A stretch of DNA of 64,000 bases from DASPNM01 sp035626515 (GCA_035626515.1 DASPNM010000023.1:124001-188000), one strand, 5' to 3'; counted from the first letter of the stretch, positions 24,497 through 33,204 are shown. Program-made: numbers and translations. The notes: generated by a model from the sequence alone, not told the origin.

Positions 24497-27145
24497 TTAT
24501 TGCTGACCCATGTTCATATCAATGTTCTGGTCGCCCTGGTTGCGCAGGTTCTTTCTCTTGAAAAGGGAAGCATCAAATTTTCCAAATCGCCAATTGAAGT
24601 TCAGCCGCAGCACCTGCGCATCCCGCTGACGAAATACGTCCTGCACAAAATAGGGCGATTCCGAATGAATGTCGGACCTGCGAGTCCTGAAGATGTCGTT
24701 TACGTTCAGGGACAGCGACGCCTGCCTGTTCTTCATGAATTCATACCGGAGCGCAGCGTCCACTCCATAATTAGCCCGTACATAACCCTGCGCCGCTGAA
24801 GGCTGACCAAACATACCTCCGCCGCCTCCGCCGAACATGCCGCCCCCGCGGCCGCCGCCTCCACCGCCGCTACCACCCGGCGGCAGAACGGTTCTGGACT
24901 GGTATTCGCCGGAAAGCTGGAGCGTCAGATTTTTTGGGAGCCGGAAGCTGTTGTTCACCTTGGCAAACCAACTCGCAAACTGGTCCTGTTCGGGCTGCCC
25001 GGCAATGCCGGTATTGATTTTTGAGGTAAAGAGATTGAGATTTGAAGTAAGATCCCACCACTTCGTGATTTTGTTGCGCGCGACGAATTCCAAACCCGTC
25101 ACGTAGCTGGAATTTGCGTTCATATAGGTGTTGACCAAAATGGGCTTGCCCGTAATTGCGCTGGTGTCCCGCACCTGGAACCGGGTAATCAGCTCGTCGG
25201 TGTGTTTGTAATAGACTGAAGCAATGAAATTGTCCCGGTTTTCAAAAGTTTTTTGGTAGGATAGCTCAACGGAATTGGTGAATTCGGGCTTGAGGTTGGG
25301 ATTACCCCGGCTGATATTGAGCGAATCCGAATAGTCGGTAAAGGGGTAAAGCTGGAAGAAGTTCGGGCGGTTGATCTTCCTGCTGTAGTTTAGCTGAAGC
25401 TCCTGGTCCTTCTTGAGTTTTTGGTTCAGGAACACGCTGGGAAACACGCTTACCGGAAACCGGACGTCGAAGTGTTGGTTTTTGTCGGGAAGATTACCCT
25501 CGTAGTCAGAACTCTCAACGCGAAGTCCAAGCTGGTACCCGAAATTCTTCAGTTGGTTGGAGTACGTAGCATACCCTGCGTAAACCTGGTCCCGGCTGTT
25601 GTAATTCACGGACAGCTGAGGCAGGTGCACCGCCCACCCATCCGGATTCACTACATAAAAGTTATTTTGGTTGTCCACTTTTCTCAGCGAAGCCCGCACT
25701 CCCGTTTCAAGCTTGGATTTTTCTCCCAGTGGAGTGGTATAGTCGGTCTGAAAGACGAAATTTTCATTGGCGCCCCTGCCAATCTGGCGTTGGGCGGAAG
25801 TTTTCACGATGTTCTTATTATCCCAGTCCAGCGAGTCGGTGCGGATGTCGTTTTTATTGGAATTCCGGCTTTGATTGTAGGTGATGTCGGCAGTCAGCTC
25901 CTGTCCATTTTTTGGAAAATTATGTTTGTAACTAAGCATGGTGCCTGAATTCCTGAAATTCGCCTTTGTGTTCGACAAACGCTCTATCAGCGAGAAGTGG
26001 GTGGGGCTACTCTGGAATTCCGATATCATTTCGCTGAAGGTAGACGGTCGGAAATTGCCTCGGGCGAAATTGCCGGCGATGGAAACAGTGTTCCTGTTGT
26101 CGACGAAATAATCTACACCGCCGCGGAAAAATCCAAAATTTCCCTGGTGCTCGCTCTGATCCTTCTGGCGCAGCCATACATTCGGATTTCCAAACGTGAG
26201 GCGGTCGGTTGTGCCGTTGCTCAGCGATTTCCGCTGGTTGAAGTTCGTTCCGATGAAAAAATTTATCTTATCCTGCCGGATATTGATGTCTCCGCCCAGC
26301 CCGATCCGCGCGCGGGAATCAAGATTCGCACGAACGCTCCCGTTGTAACCGATCTTTTTGTTTTTCTTGAGGACAACATTCAGGATTCCTGCGGTTCCGC
26401 CCGAAGCGTCAAACTTCGCGGAAGGATTTGTAATGATCTCAACGCTTTCAATCGCGTCCGCCGGGATCTGATCCAGGCTCATAGTGGTGGGACGTCCGTC
26501 CACGAATACCTGGGGCGTGTTGTTCCTCATGGTAACATTCCCGTCGATGTCGACATTAACGGAAGGAACATTTCGCATTATGTCTACGGCGGTCCCGCCT
26601 GCGGACACGATATTTTTGTCCACGTTGAATACTTTTCGATCAATACCCAGCTGCAGCCCGGGCCTCGAGGCGGTCACGGTTACATTTGCCAGGGTCTGCT
26701 CTTCAATGGTAATCTTAATATTGCCGAGGTCTTTGTCGAAGTTGCCAAGCATCGCGCTCATATCGCCGCTGGGCATTCCGCCCGGTCTTACATCGAATGC
26801 AACGTTTTGTTCAAATGGCTTGTAGCCTACAACGGTCACCCGGAGCTTAAACTGTCCAAAAACCGGTACATTTTCGAGACTGAATTCCCCATTGCCGCGG
26901 GTTAGCATTCCAGCCACCACTACTTCAGTGCGTTTGCGGGTAACGGTGTCGAATTTGTTCTGGACAAGCTGAACGGAAGCGTATTCCACCGGCCTTCCCG
27001 ACTTTGCTTCCACCAATTTTCCATAAAATCGTCCGGTAATTTGCTGGCCGGAAGTGCGGTTGCCTCCCATAGGATTTTGCGCAAGAACTTGAAAACCAAT
27101 CAGGAGAAAGAATACAACGCCAGGTGTTTTTCTCATCGTGTTCAT
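24497..27145 (-). CDS. TonB-dependent receptor / outer-membrane beta-barrel family protein with Gly-rich loop
   Basis: 882 aa from the ATG at 27145; the ATG at 27136 (MRKTPGVV) is an equally good start and begins a clean signal peptide (ending VLAQ). Next are a CarboxypepD_reg-like domain (about 30-135), a plug with PQVFVDGRPTTMSLDQIPADAIESVEI and GGTAGILNVVLKKNKK, and an OMP_b-brl_3-type barrel. Ends with a polar tail after NFNWRFGKFD, as usual in this family. A tract of almost pure glycine with Met-Phe (coded by 24815-24897) lies in a late extracellular loop. Ligand unknown; no SusD nearby. Single-gene transcript with its own terminator. Confidence 0.9.
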   Translation of the reverse strand: MNTMRKTPGVVFFLLIGFQVLAQNPMGGNRTSGQQITGRFYGKLVEAKSGRPVEYASVQLVQNKFDTVTRKRTEVVVAGMLTRGNGEFSLENVPVFGQFKLRVTVVGYKPFEQNVAFDVRPGGMPSGDMSAMLGNFDKDLGNIKITIEEQTLANVTVTASRPGLQLGIDRKVFNVDKNIVSAGGTAVDIMRNVPSVNVDIDGNVTMRNNTPQVFVDGRPTTMSLDQIPADAIESVEIITNPSAKFDASGGTAGILNVVLKKNKKIGYNGSVRANLDSRARIGLGGDINIRQDKINFFIGTNFNQRKSLSNGTTDRLTFGNPNVWLRQKDQSEHQGNFGFFRGGVDYFVDNRNTVSIAGNFARGNFRPSTFSEMISEFQSSPTHFSLIERLSNTKANFRNSGTMLSYKHNFPKNGQELTADITYNQSRNSNKNDIRTDSLDWDNKNIVKTSAQRQIGRGANENFVFQTDYTTPLGEKSKLETGVRASLRKVDNQNNFYVVNPDGWAVHLPQLSVNYNSRDQVYAGYATYSNQLKNFGYQLGLRVESSDYEGNLPDKNQHFDVRFPVSVFPSVFLNQKLKKDQELQLNYSRKINRPNFFQLYPFTDYSDSLNISRGNPNLKPEFTNSVELSYQKTFENRDNFIASVYYKHTDELITRFQVRDTSAITGKPILVNTYMNANSSYVTGLEFVARNKITKWWDLTSNLNLFTSKINTGIAGQPEQDQFASWFAKVNNSFRLPKNLTLQLSGEYQSRTVLPPGGSGGGGGGRGGGMFGGGGGGMFGQPSAAQGYVRANYGVDAALRYEFMKNRQASLSLNVNDIFRTRRSDIHSESPYFVQDVFRQRDAQVLRLNFNWRFGKFDASLFKRKNLRNQGDQNIDMNMGQQ

Positions 27146-27225
27146 TTGTACCCAATTAGACGCCCAAAGCAACCTTAACTTTCACTCCTGTGGTGGATTG
27201 TGACGAGCGGCAAACGGGGCGATAT

Positions 27226-27771
27226 TCACCTTAGAAGGTAAAGCAGGGCCGCTTCGAAAAGCCCAAAAACGAAGCCAGCGAGCGCCGCGACCAGCAGCAA
27301 CTTTCTCAGTTCCGGGAGCAGGGTATGTTTTAAACGCGTTCTCAGAGAAGCAGCGAGTTGATCGGCGACAACAGCCGTAACACCGGTATTCTGACCGTGT
27401 GCCGCGAATTGTTTCATCATTTGCGGAAAAAGTTCTTCGACTTCTTGCATGAAAAGGCTCTTCAGCGACTCGATCGTCTTATCGCCGATGAAATGACTGA
27501 TGAAGGGCATTGCTTTTGGAAGCTTCCTGCGAAAGAAATCATCAATGTGATGACTGATCAGGGGCACCGAGGCCTGGAAGACTGCGGGATCGCTGAGCCG
27601 CTCCTGCATGTGTTCACGCACTCCGGGGATGTCGGACAAAAATTTTGCGAGCTGCGATGTAAAGCGGGAATTGCTCAACCGACGGATTGTAATCCGAAGC
27701 AGTAGTACCGCGATGATCAGGCCCGCGAGAGCAGAAAGAAGCGGCAGCAGCAGGAGTTCCCATTGGTCCAT
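27226..27771 (-). CDS. DUF445-like membrane protein
   Basis: 181 aa from the ATG at 27769-27771; an upstream TTG frame is less likely. One N-terminal transmembrane segment (about 5-24), an amphipathic helical middle (about 40-145; HIDDFFRRKLPKAMPFISHFIGDKTIESL, MQEVEELFPQMM) and a C-terminal transmembrane segment (about 158-180). The layout and the helical middle resemble short members of the DUF445 family; function unknown. Divergent from the tRNA-His gene. Confidence 0.7.
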   Translation of the reverse strand: MDQWELLLLPLLSALAGLIIAVLLLRITIRRLSNSRFTSQLAKFLSDIPGVREHMQERLSDPAVFQASVPLISHHIDDFFRRKLPKAMPFISHFIGDKTIESLKSLFMQEVEELFPQMMKQFAAHGQNTGVTAVVADQLAASLRTRLKHTLLPELRKLLLVAALAGFVFGLFEAALLYLLR

Positions 27772-27857
27772 TCTCAAAATCGCGTTAAATCCCGGCAAAG
27801 AAAGAAACAAAAAGACCGCCGCGCTTCAAAACCGTCTTACTGCTTTTTCTTTTTTGG

Positions 27858-27865
27858 TATTTTTG
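27858..27865 (+). promoter_or_regulatory. -7 box TATTTTTG upstream of tRNA-His
   Basis: Exact TAnnTTTG match 12 bp before the tRNA start; the spacing fits a promoter for the tRNA. Confidence 0.5.
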
Positions 27866-27877
27866 CCGCGCCTACCT

Positions 27878-27952
27878 GGTGGCCGTAGCTCAGTTGGTTA
27901 GAGCATCAGATTGTGGTTCTGAGGGTCGTGGGTTCGAACCCCATCGGCCACC
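27878..27952 (+). tRNA. tRNA-His (GTG anticodon)
   Basis: Cloverleaf readable by eye: G-1 at 27878 opposite C73, acceptor 27879-27885 pairing with 27945-27951, D arm GCTCAGTTGGTTAGAGC, anticodon loop containing GTG (histidine), and T arm GTGGG-TTCGAAC-CCCAT. The extra G-1 is the histidine identity element. CCA is not encoded in register. A terminator follows. Confidence 0.95.
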
Positions 27953-27962
27953 CCCAGAAGCT

Positions 27963-27990
27963 CCCCGGAGAAATCCGGGGATTTTTTTTC
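27963..27990 (+). terminator. Intrinsic terminator after tRNA-His
   Basis: CCCCGG / CCGGGG stem with a 6-nt loop followed by a run of eight T. Confidence 0.85.
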
Positions 27991-28058
27991 GTGGTGAACC
28001 TTTCATCAAAAACCTGTGTTAAAAGGATTTAGGGGTAAGAAATGCCTGGGTTTTGCTT

Positions 28059-28066
28059 TATTTTTG
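28059..28066 (+). promoter_or_regulatory. -7 box TATTTTTG upstream of the Prc-type protease gene
   Basis: Exact TAnnTTTG match. It lies only 4 bp before the in-frame ATG at 28070, which favours the next ATG at 28100 as the translation start. Confidence 0.45.
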
Positions 28067-28099
28067 AATATGCGTGCAGCAATTAAATATCTGTTCAAT

Positions 28100-30244
28100 A
28101 TGAAAAGACTTCCGATAGTTGTGCTGATGGTTTTTGCGGGATCGTTTATCGCGTTTCAGACCATGGGCACCGGCCCGAAGAATCCGCCTACAAAATATGA
28201 GAAGATCCTCCGGCTGGTGGGAGAGATGCTGACACAGGCGCATTACAGTCCGCAGACGATTAACGACGCCTTTTCCCGGAAAGTCTTCTCAAAATTCCTC
28301 TCAGACCTGGATGCGGAAAAGACAATACTTCTCCAGTCCGACCTGGATGCGATGAAAAAATATGAGACGCGCATTGATGATGAAATCAAGGGAGCGCCGG
28401 TTGAATTTTTCCTGACGGCTGGAAAGCTGTTCAACAACCGCATGGAGCAGGCGGCCACTTATTATCCTGAAATACTTTCCAGGCGGTTTGATTATACCGT
28501 TGACGAGGAGGTGGTGCTGGATGGCGATAAGCTGGTTTACGCGCAAACAGACGCCGAACGGCAGGAGCGGTGGAGAAAGAAGCTGAAATTCCTGGCGCTG
28601 GAGCGTTATGCAGATTTATTGGAACAGCGGGAAAAAAACAGGGGTAAGGAGGGGTTTGTCGTGAAATCAGATGAAGAGCTCGAGCAGGAGGCCCGCGAAA
28701 AAGTAAAGCGACTCATGGACCGAACATTCGAGCGCTACCGTTTCAAATTCAACGACGACGATAAGTTTAATGTATTCGTGAATGCGATTACCACCACGAT
28801 GGACCCGCATTCCGAGTTCTTTCCTCCCGTGGACAAGCGGTATTTCGACGAGGAAATGAGCGGCCGGTTCTACGGGATCGGGGCTTCGCTTCAGTATGAC
28901 GACGGCAACATTAAGATCAGCAGCGTGCTCACAGGCAGTCCTGCATGGAAATCGGGCGAAGTACAGCCGGGGGATATCATCATGAAAGTCGGCCAGGGCA
29001 AAGAAGATCCGGTGGAGCTCACGGGATTTTTGGTGACTGACGCGGTGAAGCTGATCCGCGGAAAAAAGGGAACGGAAGTCCGGCTGACGCTTAAAAAGCA
29101 GGACGGAACGATCAAGGTCGTTTCACTTATACGGGACGAGATCGTGCAGGATGAAACGTTTGCTCGCAGCGCAATCGTAAAGACGGCAGGCTCCCGTATC
29201 GGGTATATATTCCTTCCCGAGTTTTACGCCGACTTCGACCATCCGAACGGCAACCGAAGCTATGTGGACGTAGCGAAGGAAGTATCGAAGCTGAAGGAAC
29301 AGAAGGTGGATGGGATTGTCATTGACCTGCGCAACAACGGCGGCGGCTCACTATACGACGTGGTACAGATGGCCGGATTGTTCATCGAAGAAGGACCGAT
29401 CGTGCAGGTGAAAGATCGCGATAATAAGCCGAGCGTGCTGAGGGATAAGGACAAGTCGGTTCTTTACACCGGTCCCCTCGCAGTAATGGTGAATGAATTC
29501 AGTGCATCTGCTTCCGAGATCTTCGCCGCAGCCATCCAGGATTACAACCGCGGAGTGGTGATCGGCAGCACCTCCACTTATGGAAAAGGAACGGTGCAGC
29601 GCAATATTGGCCTGGATCCGGAATCGGGGTTTTCGATGTCCAACTCCGAACTGGGCACGGTGAAGCTTACGCTGCAGAAGTTTTACCGAATTAACGGGGG
29701 CTCTACACAACTGCGTGGCGTTTACCCGGACATCGTGCTGCCGGATAATCTCGAATACCTGAAGGTGCGGGAGAAAGACGATCCGGATGCTTTGCCCTGG
29801 GATGAGATCAACAAGGCGAACTATACCAACTGGACCCCGGGTTTCGACATGCGCACGATTCAGCAGCTTGCCAATCAGCGCCTGGGAAATAATACGGCTT
29901 TCAGGCTGATCAAGGAGAATACCGACTGGCTCGCCAAACAGAACGACAAGATCTACCCACTCAACCTGGAGAAATACCAGAAAGATCAGAAAATGGTAAA
30001 GGCAACCATTCGCCAGCTTGAGGCTTTGATGAAGCTGAGCGATCAGCTCGAGGTGAGTCCGCTCCCCGGCGAAGCGAGCCGCTGGTCAAACGACAAGACC
30101 AAGCAGGAGCGATTCAACCAGTGGCTGAAAGGGCTGCAGAAAGACATTTACCTCGACCAGGCCGTGAAGGTGGTGAACGACATCATCGCGCAGCAGAACC
30201 TGGTGAAGGGAAAGCCTGCAGAAGAGCCGAAGAAGGCCTTCTGA
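28100..30244 (+). CDS. prc: Carboxy-terminal processing protease (S41, Prc type)
   Basis: 714 aa from ATG 28100; in-frame starts at 28016 (GTG) and 28070 are upstream of or too close to the -7 box. Signal peptide or anchor (1-20), a long helical N-domain (about 30-240), a PDZ domain (about 255-340, with LTGSPAWKSGEVQPGDIIMKV), an S41 protease core with GIVIDLRNNGGGSL, catalytic serine in FSASASEI (about Ser470) and Lys496 in STYGKGT, then a long helical DUF3340-type C-terminus. Periplasmic enzyme that trims or degrades envelope proteins from their C-termini, including peptidoglycan hydrolases in E. coli. A stretch with repeats follows. Confidence 0.93.
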   Translation: MKRLPIVVLMVFAGSFIAFQTMGTGPKNPPTKYEKILRLVGEMLTQAHYSPQTINDAFSRKVFSKFLSDLDAEKTILLQSDLDAMKKYETRIDDEIKGAPVEFFLTAGKLFNNRMEQAATYYPEILSRRFDYTVDEEVVLDGDKLVYAQTDAERQERWRKKLKFLALERYADLLEQREKNRGKEGFVVKSDEELEQEAREKVKRLMDRTFERYRFKFNDDDKFNVFVNAITTTMDPHSEFFPPVDKRYFDEEMSGRFYGIGASLQYDDGNIKISSVLTGSPAWKSGEVQPGDIIMKVGQGKEDPVELTGFLVTDAVKLIRGKKGTEVRLTLKKQDGTIKVVSLIRDEIVQDETFARSAIVKTAGSRIGYIFLPEFYADFDHPNGNRSYVDVAKEVSKLKEQKVDGIVIDLRNNGGGSLYDVVQMAGLFIEEGPIVQVKDRDNKPSVLRDKDKSVLYTGPLAVMVNEFSASASEIFAAAIQDYNRGVVIGSTSTYGKGTVQRNIGLDPESGFSMSNSELGTVKLTLQKFYRINGGSTQLRGVYPDIVLPDNLEYLKVREKDDPDALPWDEINKANYTNWTPGFDMRTIQQLANQRLGNNTAFRLIKENTDWLAKQNDKIYPLNLEKYQKDQKMVKATIRQLEALMKLSDQLEVSPLPGEASRWSNDKTKQERFNQWLKGLQKDIYLDQAVKVVNDIIAQQNLVKGKPAEEPKKAF

Positions 30245-30283
30245 AGGAAGGGTAGGAGGTTTGGAGTTGTGCTGGCAACCATC

Positions 30284-30311
30284 GTCACGCTGAGACCGCC
30301 GAACCGTAGAC
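30284..30311 (-). repeat. Degenerate copy of the REP-like palindrome
   Basis: Begins GTCACGCTGAG, identical to one arm of the element at 30427-30453 read on the other strand, then diverges but keeps CGAA and CGT at matching spacing. Opposite orientation to the intact copy, 115 bp away. Confidence 0.45.
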
Positions 30312-30426
30312 TGCGAAGCATGGTCGTTCATTTGCGGTCCAACAGGAACGTTGTCAAATTCCCGATTTTATTACAGGGCGAACTCATGTTGAAGACCTTT
30401 GTGATCGATTTCAAAAACAGCGGTCA

Positions 30427-30453
30427 GTCACGCTTCGACAAGCTCAGCGTGAC
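30427..30453 (+). repeat. REP-like palindromic element
   Basis: 8-bp arms GTCACGCT and AGCGTGAC with an 11-bp centre TCGACAAGCTC; an alternative inner hairpin GCTT-CGAC-AAGC competes. The centre CTTCGACAAGCTC is a motif I know from dispersed extragenic repeats in many bacterial genomes. It lies between the protease gene and a truncated outer-membrane gene. Confidence 0.6.
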
Positions 30454-30494
30454 AAAGTGTACAGACGACCTTTATGAGCCCAAATACCAGCCTC

Positions 30495-30764
30495 ATGAGA
30501 AATCCGGTTGTAATCATTGCGATCTTGATTTTCAATTTTAGTGCAATTGCCCAGGAAAAGGAATCGAGTAATACGAGATTGGTCGCCGGCCTCTCGGGCC
30601 CCGAACTGCTTCACGCCGGCGTGACATACAGGATTGCGAATGTCAGTCAGGTAGGCCTCAATGCCGGCATTGGCCCATCGGCCGGAACGGTATGGACTGC
30701 ATTCAGCCTGGAACATCGCCTGTATTTTGGGAAGAATTCAGAAAGGTCGAAGCAAAAAACCTGA
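30495..30764 (+). pseudogene. Truncated outer-membrane-type protein remnant
   Basis: 89 codons from ATG 30495 (an ATG 21 bp upstream is also possible). Starts with a signal peptide (IIAILIFNFSAIAQ), then reads like the first strands of a small outer-membrane barrel: RLVAGLSGPELLHAGVTYRI, VGLNAGIGPSAG, FSLEHRLYFG. It stops at TGA 30762-30764 after alternating strand patterns that look unfinished, and low-complexity heptamer repeats begin 20 bp later. I infer a decayed or truncated gene; a short functional secreted protein cannot be excluded. Confidence 0.5.
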
Positions 30765-30783
30765 TTTTTCAGAGGTTCCCTCA

Positions 30784-30818
30784 CGGCTCCGAACTCCGAA
30801 CTCGCGACTCCAGACTCC
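30784..30818. repeat. Heptamer array with ACTC/GACTC core (five units)
   Basis: Five consecutive 7-bp units ending in CTCC or CTCG (for example GAACTCC at 30791-30797, CGACTCC at 30805-30811). Read on the minus strand the core is GAGTC/GAGTT, the same phase and core as the array at 17238-17265. Lies between the truncated gene and the DinB-family gene. Confidence 0.55.
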
Positions 30819-30827
30819 CAAATCTTC

Positions 30828-31337
30828 TCACAAATACCGCTCCCTCAACACACCTGCATGGTGCGCAGCATGGCCGGCGATGATGAAGCCGATAGCCAGC
30901 ACATAGATCGAATTGTTGTTGGCCGTTCCGGCGGAGTCCAACTGTTCTTCGTCGAATGACCGGAACAGGGCAATCGAAGAATCCCGCACGAGGTTGAACT
31001 CACGCACCAGGTCCTTCCATTTCCGACCCTCCGCCTTTGAATTAATGGCGTACTCGTTTTCATCGAAGGGGGGCAGGGGGGTGGGGTCCCTGCGCGCGAA
31101 ACAAAGCGCGCGGTAGGCGAATACCCGCTCCGCATCGATCACGTGCTGCACCAGCTCGCGCACGCTCCATTTCCCTTTAGCGTAACGATAGCTTCGCTTT
31201 TTCCGCGGGATTCCCTCCAGGAGCCGATTGAATCTCTTCCGTCCTTTTTCCAGCGCGGAAAGAACTTCGTTTTCGGTAACCATACCAATGTAGCCATGGT
31301 AATACTCAGGAACACGGGAGAGATCGGGTCTTGCCAT
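30828..31337 (-). CDS. DinB-family (DinB/YfiT) putative metal-dependent protein
   Basis: 169 aa from ATG 31337; an in-frame upstream extension runs through the S8 terminator and is rejected. DinB four-helix-bundle pattern: GKWSVRELVQHVIDAERVFAYRAL supplies the first metal His, and the C-terminal GHAAHHAGVLRERYL supplies the other two. Members include thiol transferases and hydrolases, many uncharacterised. It lies downstream of a terminator after the subtilase gene, so it probably has its own promoter. Confidence 0.85.
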   Translation of the reverse strand: MARPDLSRVPEYYHGYIGMVTENEVLSALEKGRKRFNRLLEGIPRKKRSYRYAKGKWSVRELVQHVIDAERVFAYRALCFARRDPTPLPPFDENEYAINSKAEGRKWKDLVREFNLVRDSSIALFRSFDEEQLDSAGTANNNSIYVLAIGFIIAGHAAHHAGVLRERYL

Positions 31338-31366
31338 ATGCAGTAATTCAGCCGCGCAAGTTCGGA

Positions 31367-31395
31367 ATAAAAAAGAAAACCCCGCCGAAGCGGGG
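31367..31395 (-). terminator. Intrinsic terminator of the subtilase gene
   Basis: On the minus strand CCCCGC-TTCG-GCGGGG followed by TTTTCTTTTTT, 27 bp after the subtilase stop codon. Confidence 0.85.
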
Positions 31396-31421
31396 CGCAT
31401 AGAATTTTTCGCTCAGTTGCC

Positions 31422-33095
31422 TTAAAACGCCCGGGTTGCGCGTTTCGGTGTTTTCCGCTCACCTTTGAGCGTAGAAGCCTGGCGAAGGGCCTCATAGGCG
31501 TTGATAATGCCGCCGGTCTTGCTGATATCAGAAAAATCAACCCACTCCTGCGTCTCCGGATTCCGAACCTTGTCCGCCGGTTTCTGTACCGAGTTTTCAA
31601 TAACCATTTTAATCTGCTGGGCAGAGAGATCAGGAAAATACTCAAGGATCAGCGCGGCAACGCCGGCAACCACCGGGGAAGCCATGCTGGTTCCCTGCAG
31701 GTTTCCATAATTGTTTCCACCGGGAAGCGTCGAATAGATCCTAACGCCGGGCGCGAACACATCCACCTCGTTTTTACCGTAGTTGGAAAAACCCGCTGTA
31801 AACCCGCCGATCTTCGGATCACCACTCGCGCCGACAGTTATCCAGACAGGAGAACGGTACCCGTCGGCCTGGAAGACGGGGCTGGGATAATTGTGCATGC
31901 TGTCGATATTCTTTGCGTCGTTACCCGCGGCGTGAACGAGCAATACTCCCTTGCTTTCCGCATACTTCACCGCTTCATCCACCCATTTTTTTTCAGGTGA
32001 AAAAGACTTTCCAAAGCTCATGTTGATGATCTGTGCTCCATTGTCGACGGCGTAGCGGATGGCCAGTGCCACGTCCTTGTCGTGCTCATCCCCATCGGGC
32101 ACGGCCCGCAACACCATAATCTTCACATTGTCGGCGATCCCGTCTGTACCCACGCCATTGTTGCGTGCTGCCGCGATGATCCCCGCAACGTGGGTGCCGT
32201 GCAGTGCGGATTTCTGGCTCGCCATCACGTCATTATTGCCATAAAAGCGGTCGTTGATATCGTGATAATTATCCTTTACGATTTCCGCGCGGTATTCTTT
32301 CGGAGGGGTGCTGCCCGCTTCGGCCTTCTTCTCCTCCGAACTCACGTAGTCGCCAAATCCTTCGAGAAAGTCGGTGTTGCTGGACTCTAGCGCGTCATTC
32401 CCCTGGAACAGGTTCATCATCGCCGCCTTCGCCTTTTTCACGTCAGATTCGGTCGGATTAAATGCTTCCAGCTCGTGGCCGGTATACTTTTCCTTGCCGA
32501 GCGCTCTTTTCAAAATACTGTCGCTTTTCAAAGCTGAGCTGTAAGCGCGCTTGAGGAAGATCATTTCGAGACTGTTAACCTTAGTATCGCCCACAACCTG
32601 CGCTTCCGAACGCTTCCACATATCGTATTCCTCTTTTTCGTCCTTTGAGAGTGTAAGAGTCGACACGTCCTTTCCCTGCCACCTGGATTTTAACTTATGG
32701 TAGACGCGAGCGGCCTCATAAGAATCGGTCTCGACATTTCGTCCATCCCTGCCACCAATGAAATTCCAGCCATACACGTCGTCTACATAACCGTTTTTGT
32801 CGTCGTCAACCCGGTTACCCGCGATTTCCTTCGGGTTGCGCCACAAAACAGGACGCAGGTCTTCGTGCGTCGTGTCGATGCCGGAGTCAATTACAGCAAC
32901 GACAACCGTTCTGTTTTTTAATTTCTTCGACCTGAGAAAGTCATATGCCTTATTCAGGCTGATCCCATGAAAGCCGTCGCTTTCCTTATCCAGCAGATGC
33001 CAGCCTTTGGGTATCTCGTCTTTTTGTGCAAACAGGGCGGTGGAAAAAATCCCGGCAATCGCCAGGAAAAGGGTACGCTTCAAGTGAATGTTCAT
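31422..33095 (-). CDS. Subtilisin-like serine protease (S8) with large insert
   Basis: 557 aa from ATG 33095 (upstream open frame has no ATG fitting a signal). Signal peptide ends LFAQ (about 1-24). Catalytic triad visible: Asp70 in VAVIDSGID, His299 in HGTHVAG, Ser470 in GTSMASP; oxyanion Asn in HAAGND. Asp and His are separated by about 230 residues instead of roughly 30 in subtilisin; the insert (about 115-285) is charged and helical. Exported, cell-envelope or secreted; no C-terminal sorting domain is visible. Flanked by its own terminator. The insert is discussed in the findings. Confidence 0.93.
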   Translation of the reverse strand: MNIHLKRTLFLAIAGIFSTALFAQKDEIPKGWHLLDKESDGFHGISLNKAYDFLRSKKLKNRTVVVAVIDSGIDTTHEDLRPVLWRNPKEIAGNRVDDDKNGYVDDVYGWNFIGGRDGRNVETDSYEAARVYHKLKSRWQGKDVSTLTLSKDEKEEYDMWKRSEAQVVGDTKVNSLEMIFLKRAYSSALKSDSILKRALGKEKYTGHELEAFNPTESDVKKAKAAMMNLFQGNDALESSNTDFLEGFGDYVSSEEKKAEAGSTPPKEYRAEIVKDNYHDINDRFYGNNDVMASQKSALHGTHVAGIIAAARNNGVGTDGIADNVKIMVLRAVPDGDEHDKDVALAIRYAVDNGAQIINMSFGKSFSPEKKWVDEAVKYAESKGVLLVHAAGNDAKNIDSMHNYPSPVFQADGYRSPVWITVGASGDPKIGGFTAGFSNYGKNEVDVFAPGVRIYSTLPGGNNYGNLQGTSMASPVVAGVAALILEYFPDLSAQQIKMVIENSVQKPADKVRNPETQEWVDFSDISKTGGIINAYEALRQASTLKGERKTPKRATRAF

Positions 33096-33204
33096 TACAC
33101 GGTGTTTTGAATACAAAAATGATAAAGGCAGCAAATTTACCACTACCATTCATAACTTTTAGATAAATAATAGTGGCCGATCACAAGATGAGACGGGTTC
33201 GCTA

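Noticed and set aside
25997..26905. 302-codon open frame antisense to the second TonB-dependent receptor
   Set aside because: Shadow of the plug and N-terminal region of the receptor; the translated sequence shows no domain.
30762..30764. TGA as a read-through or selenocysteine codon in the truncated outer-membrane gene
   Set aside because: No hairpin of the SECIS type follows and the next sequence becomes low-complexity repeats after 20 bp, so a plain stop or decay is simpler.
30784..30818. CRISPR-like array
   Set aside because: Units are 7 bp without spacers; no cas genes are present. It is a degenerate tandem repeat.
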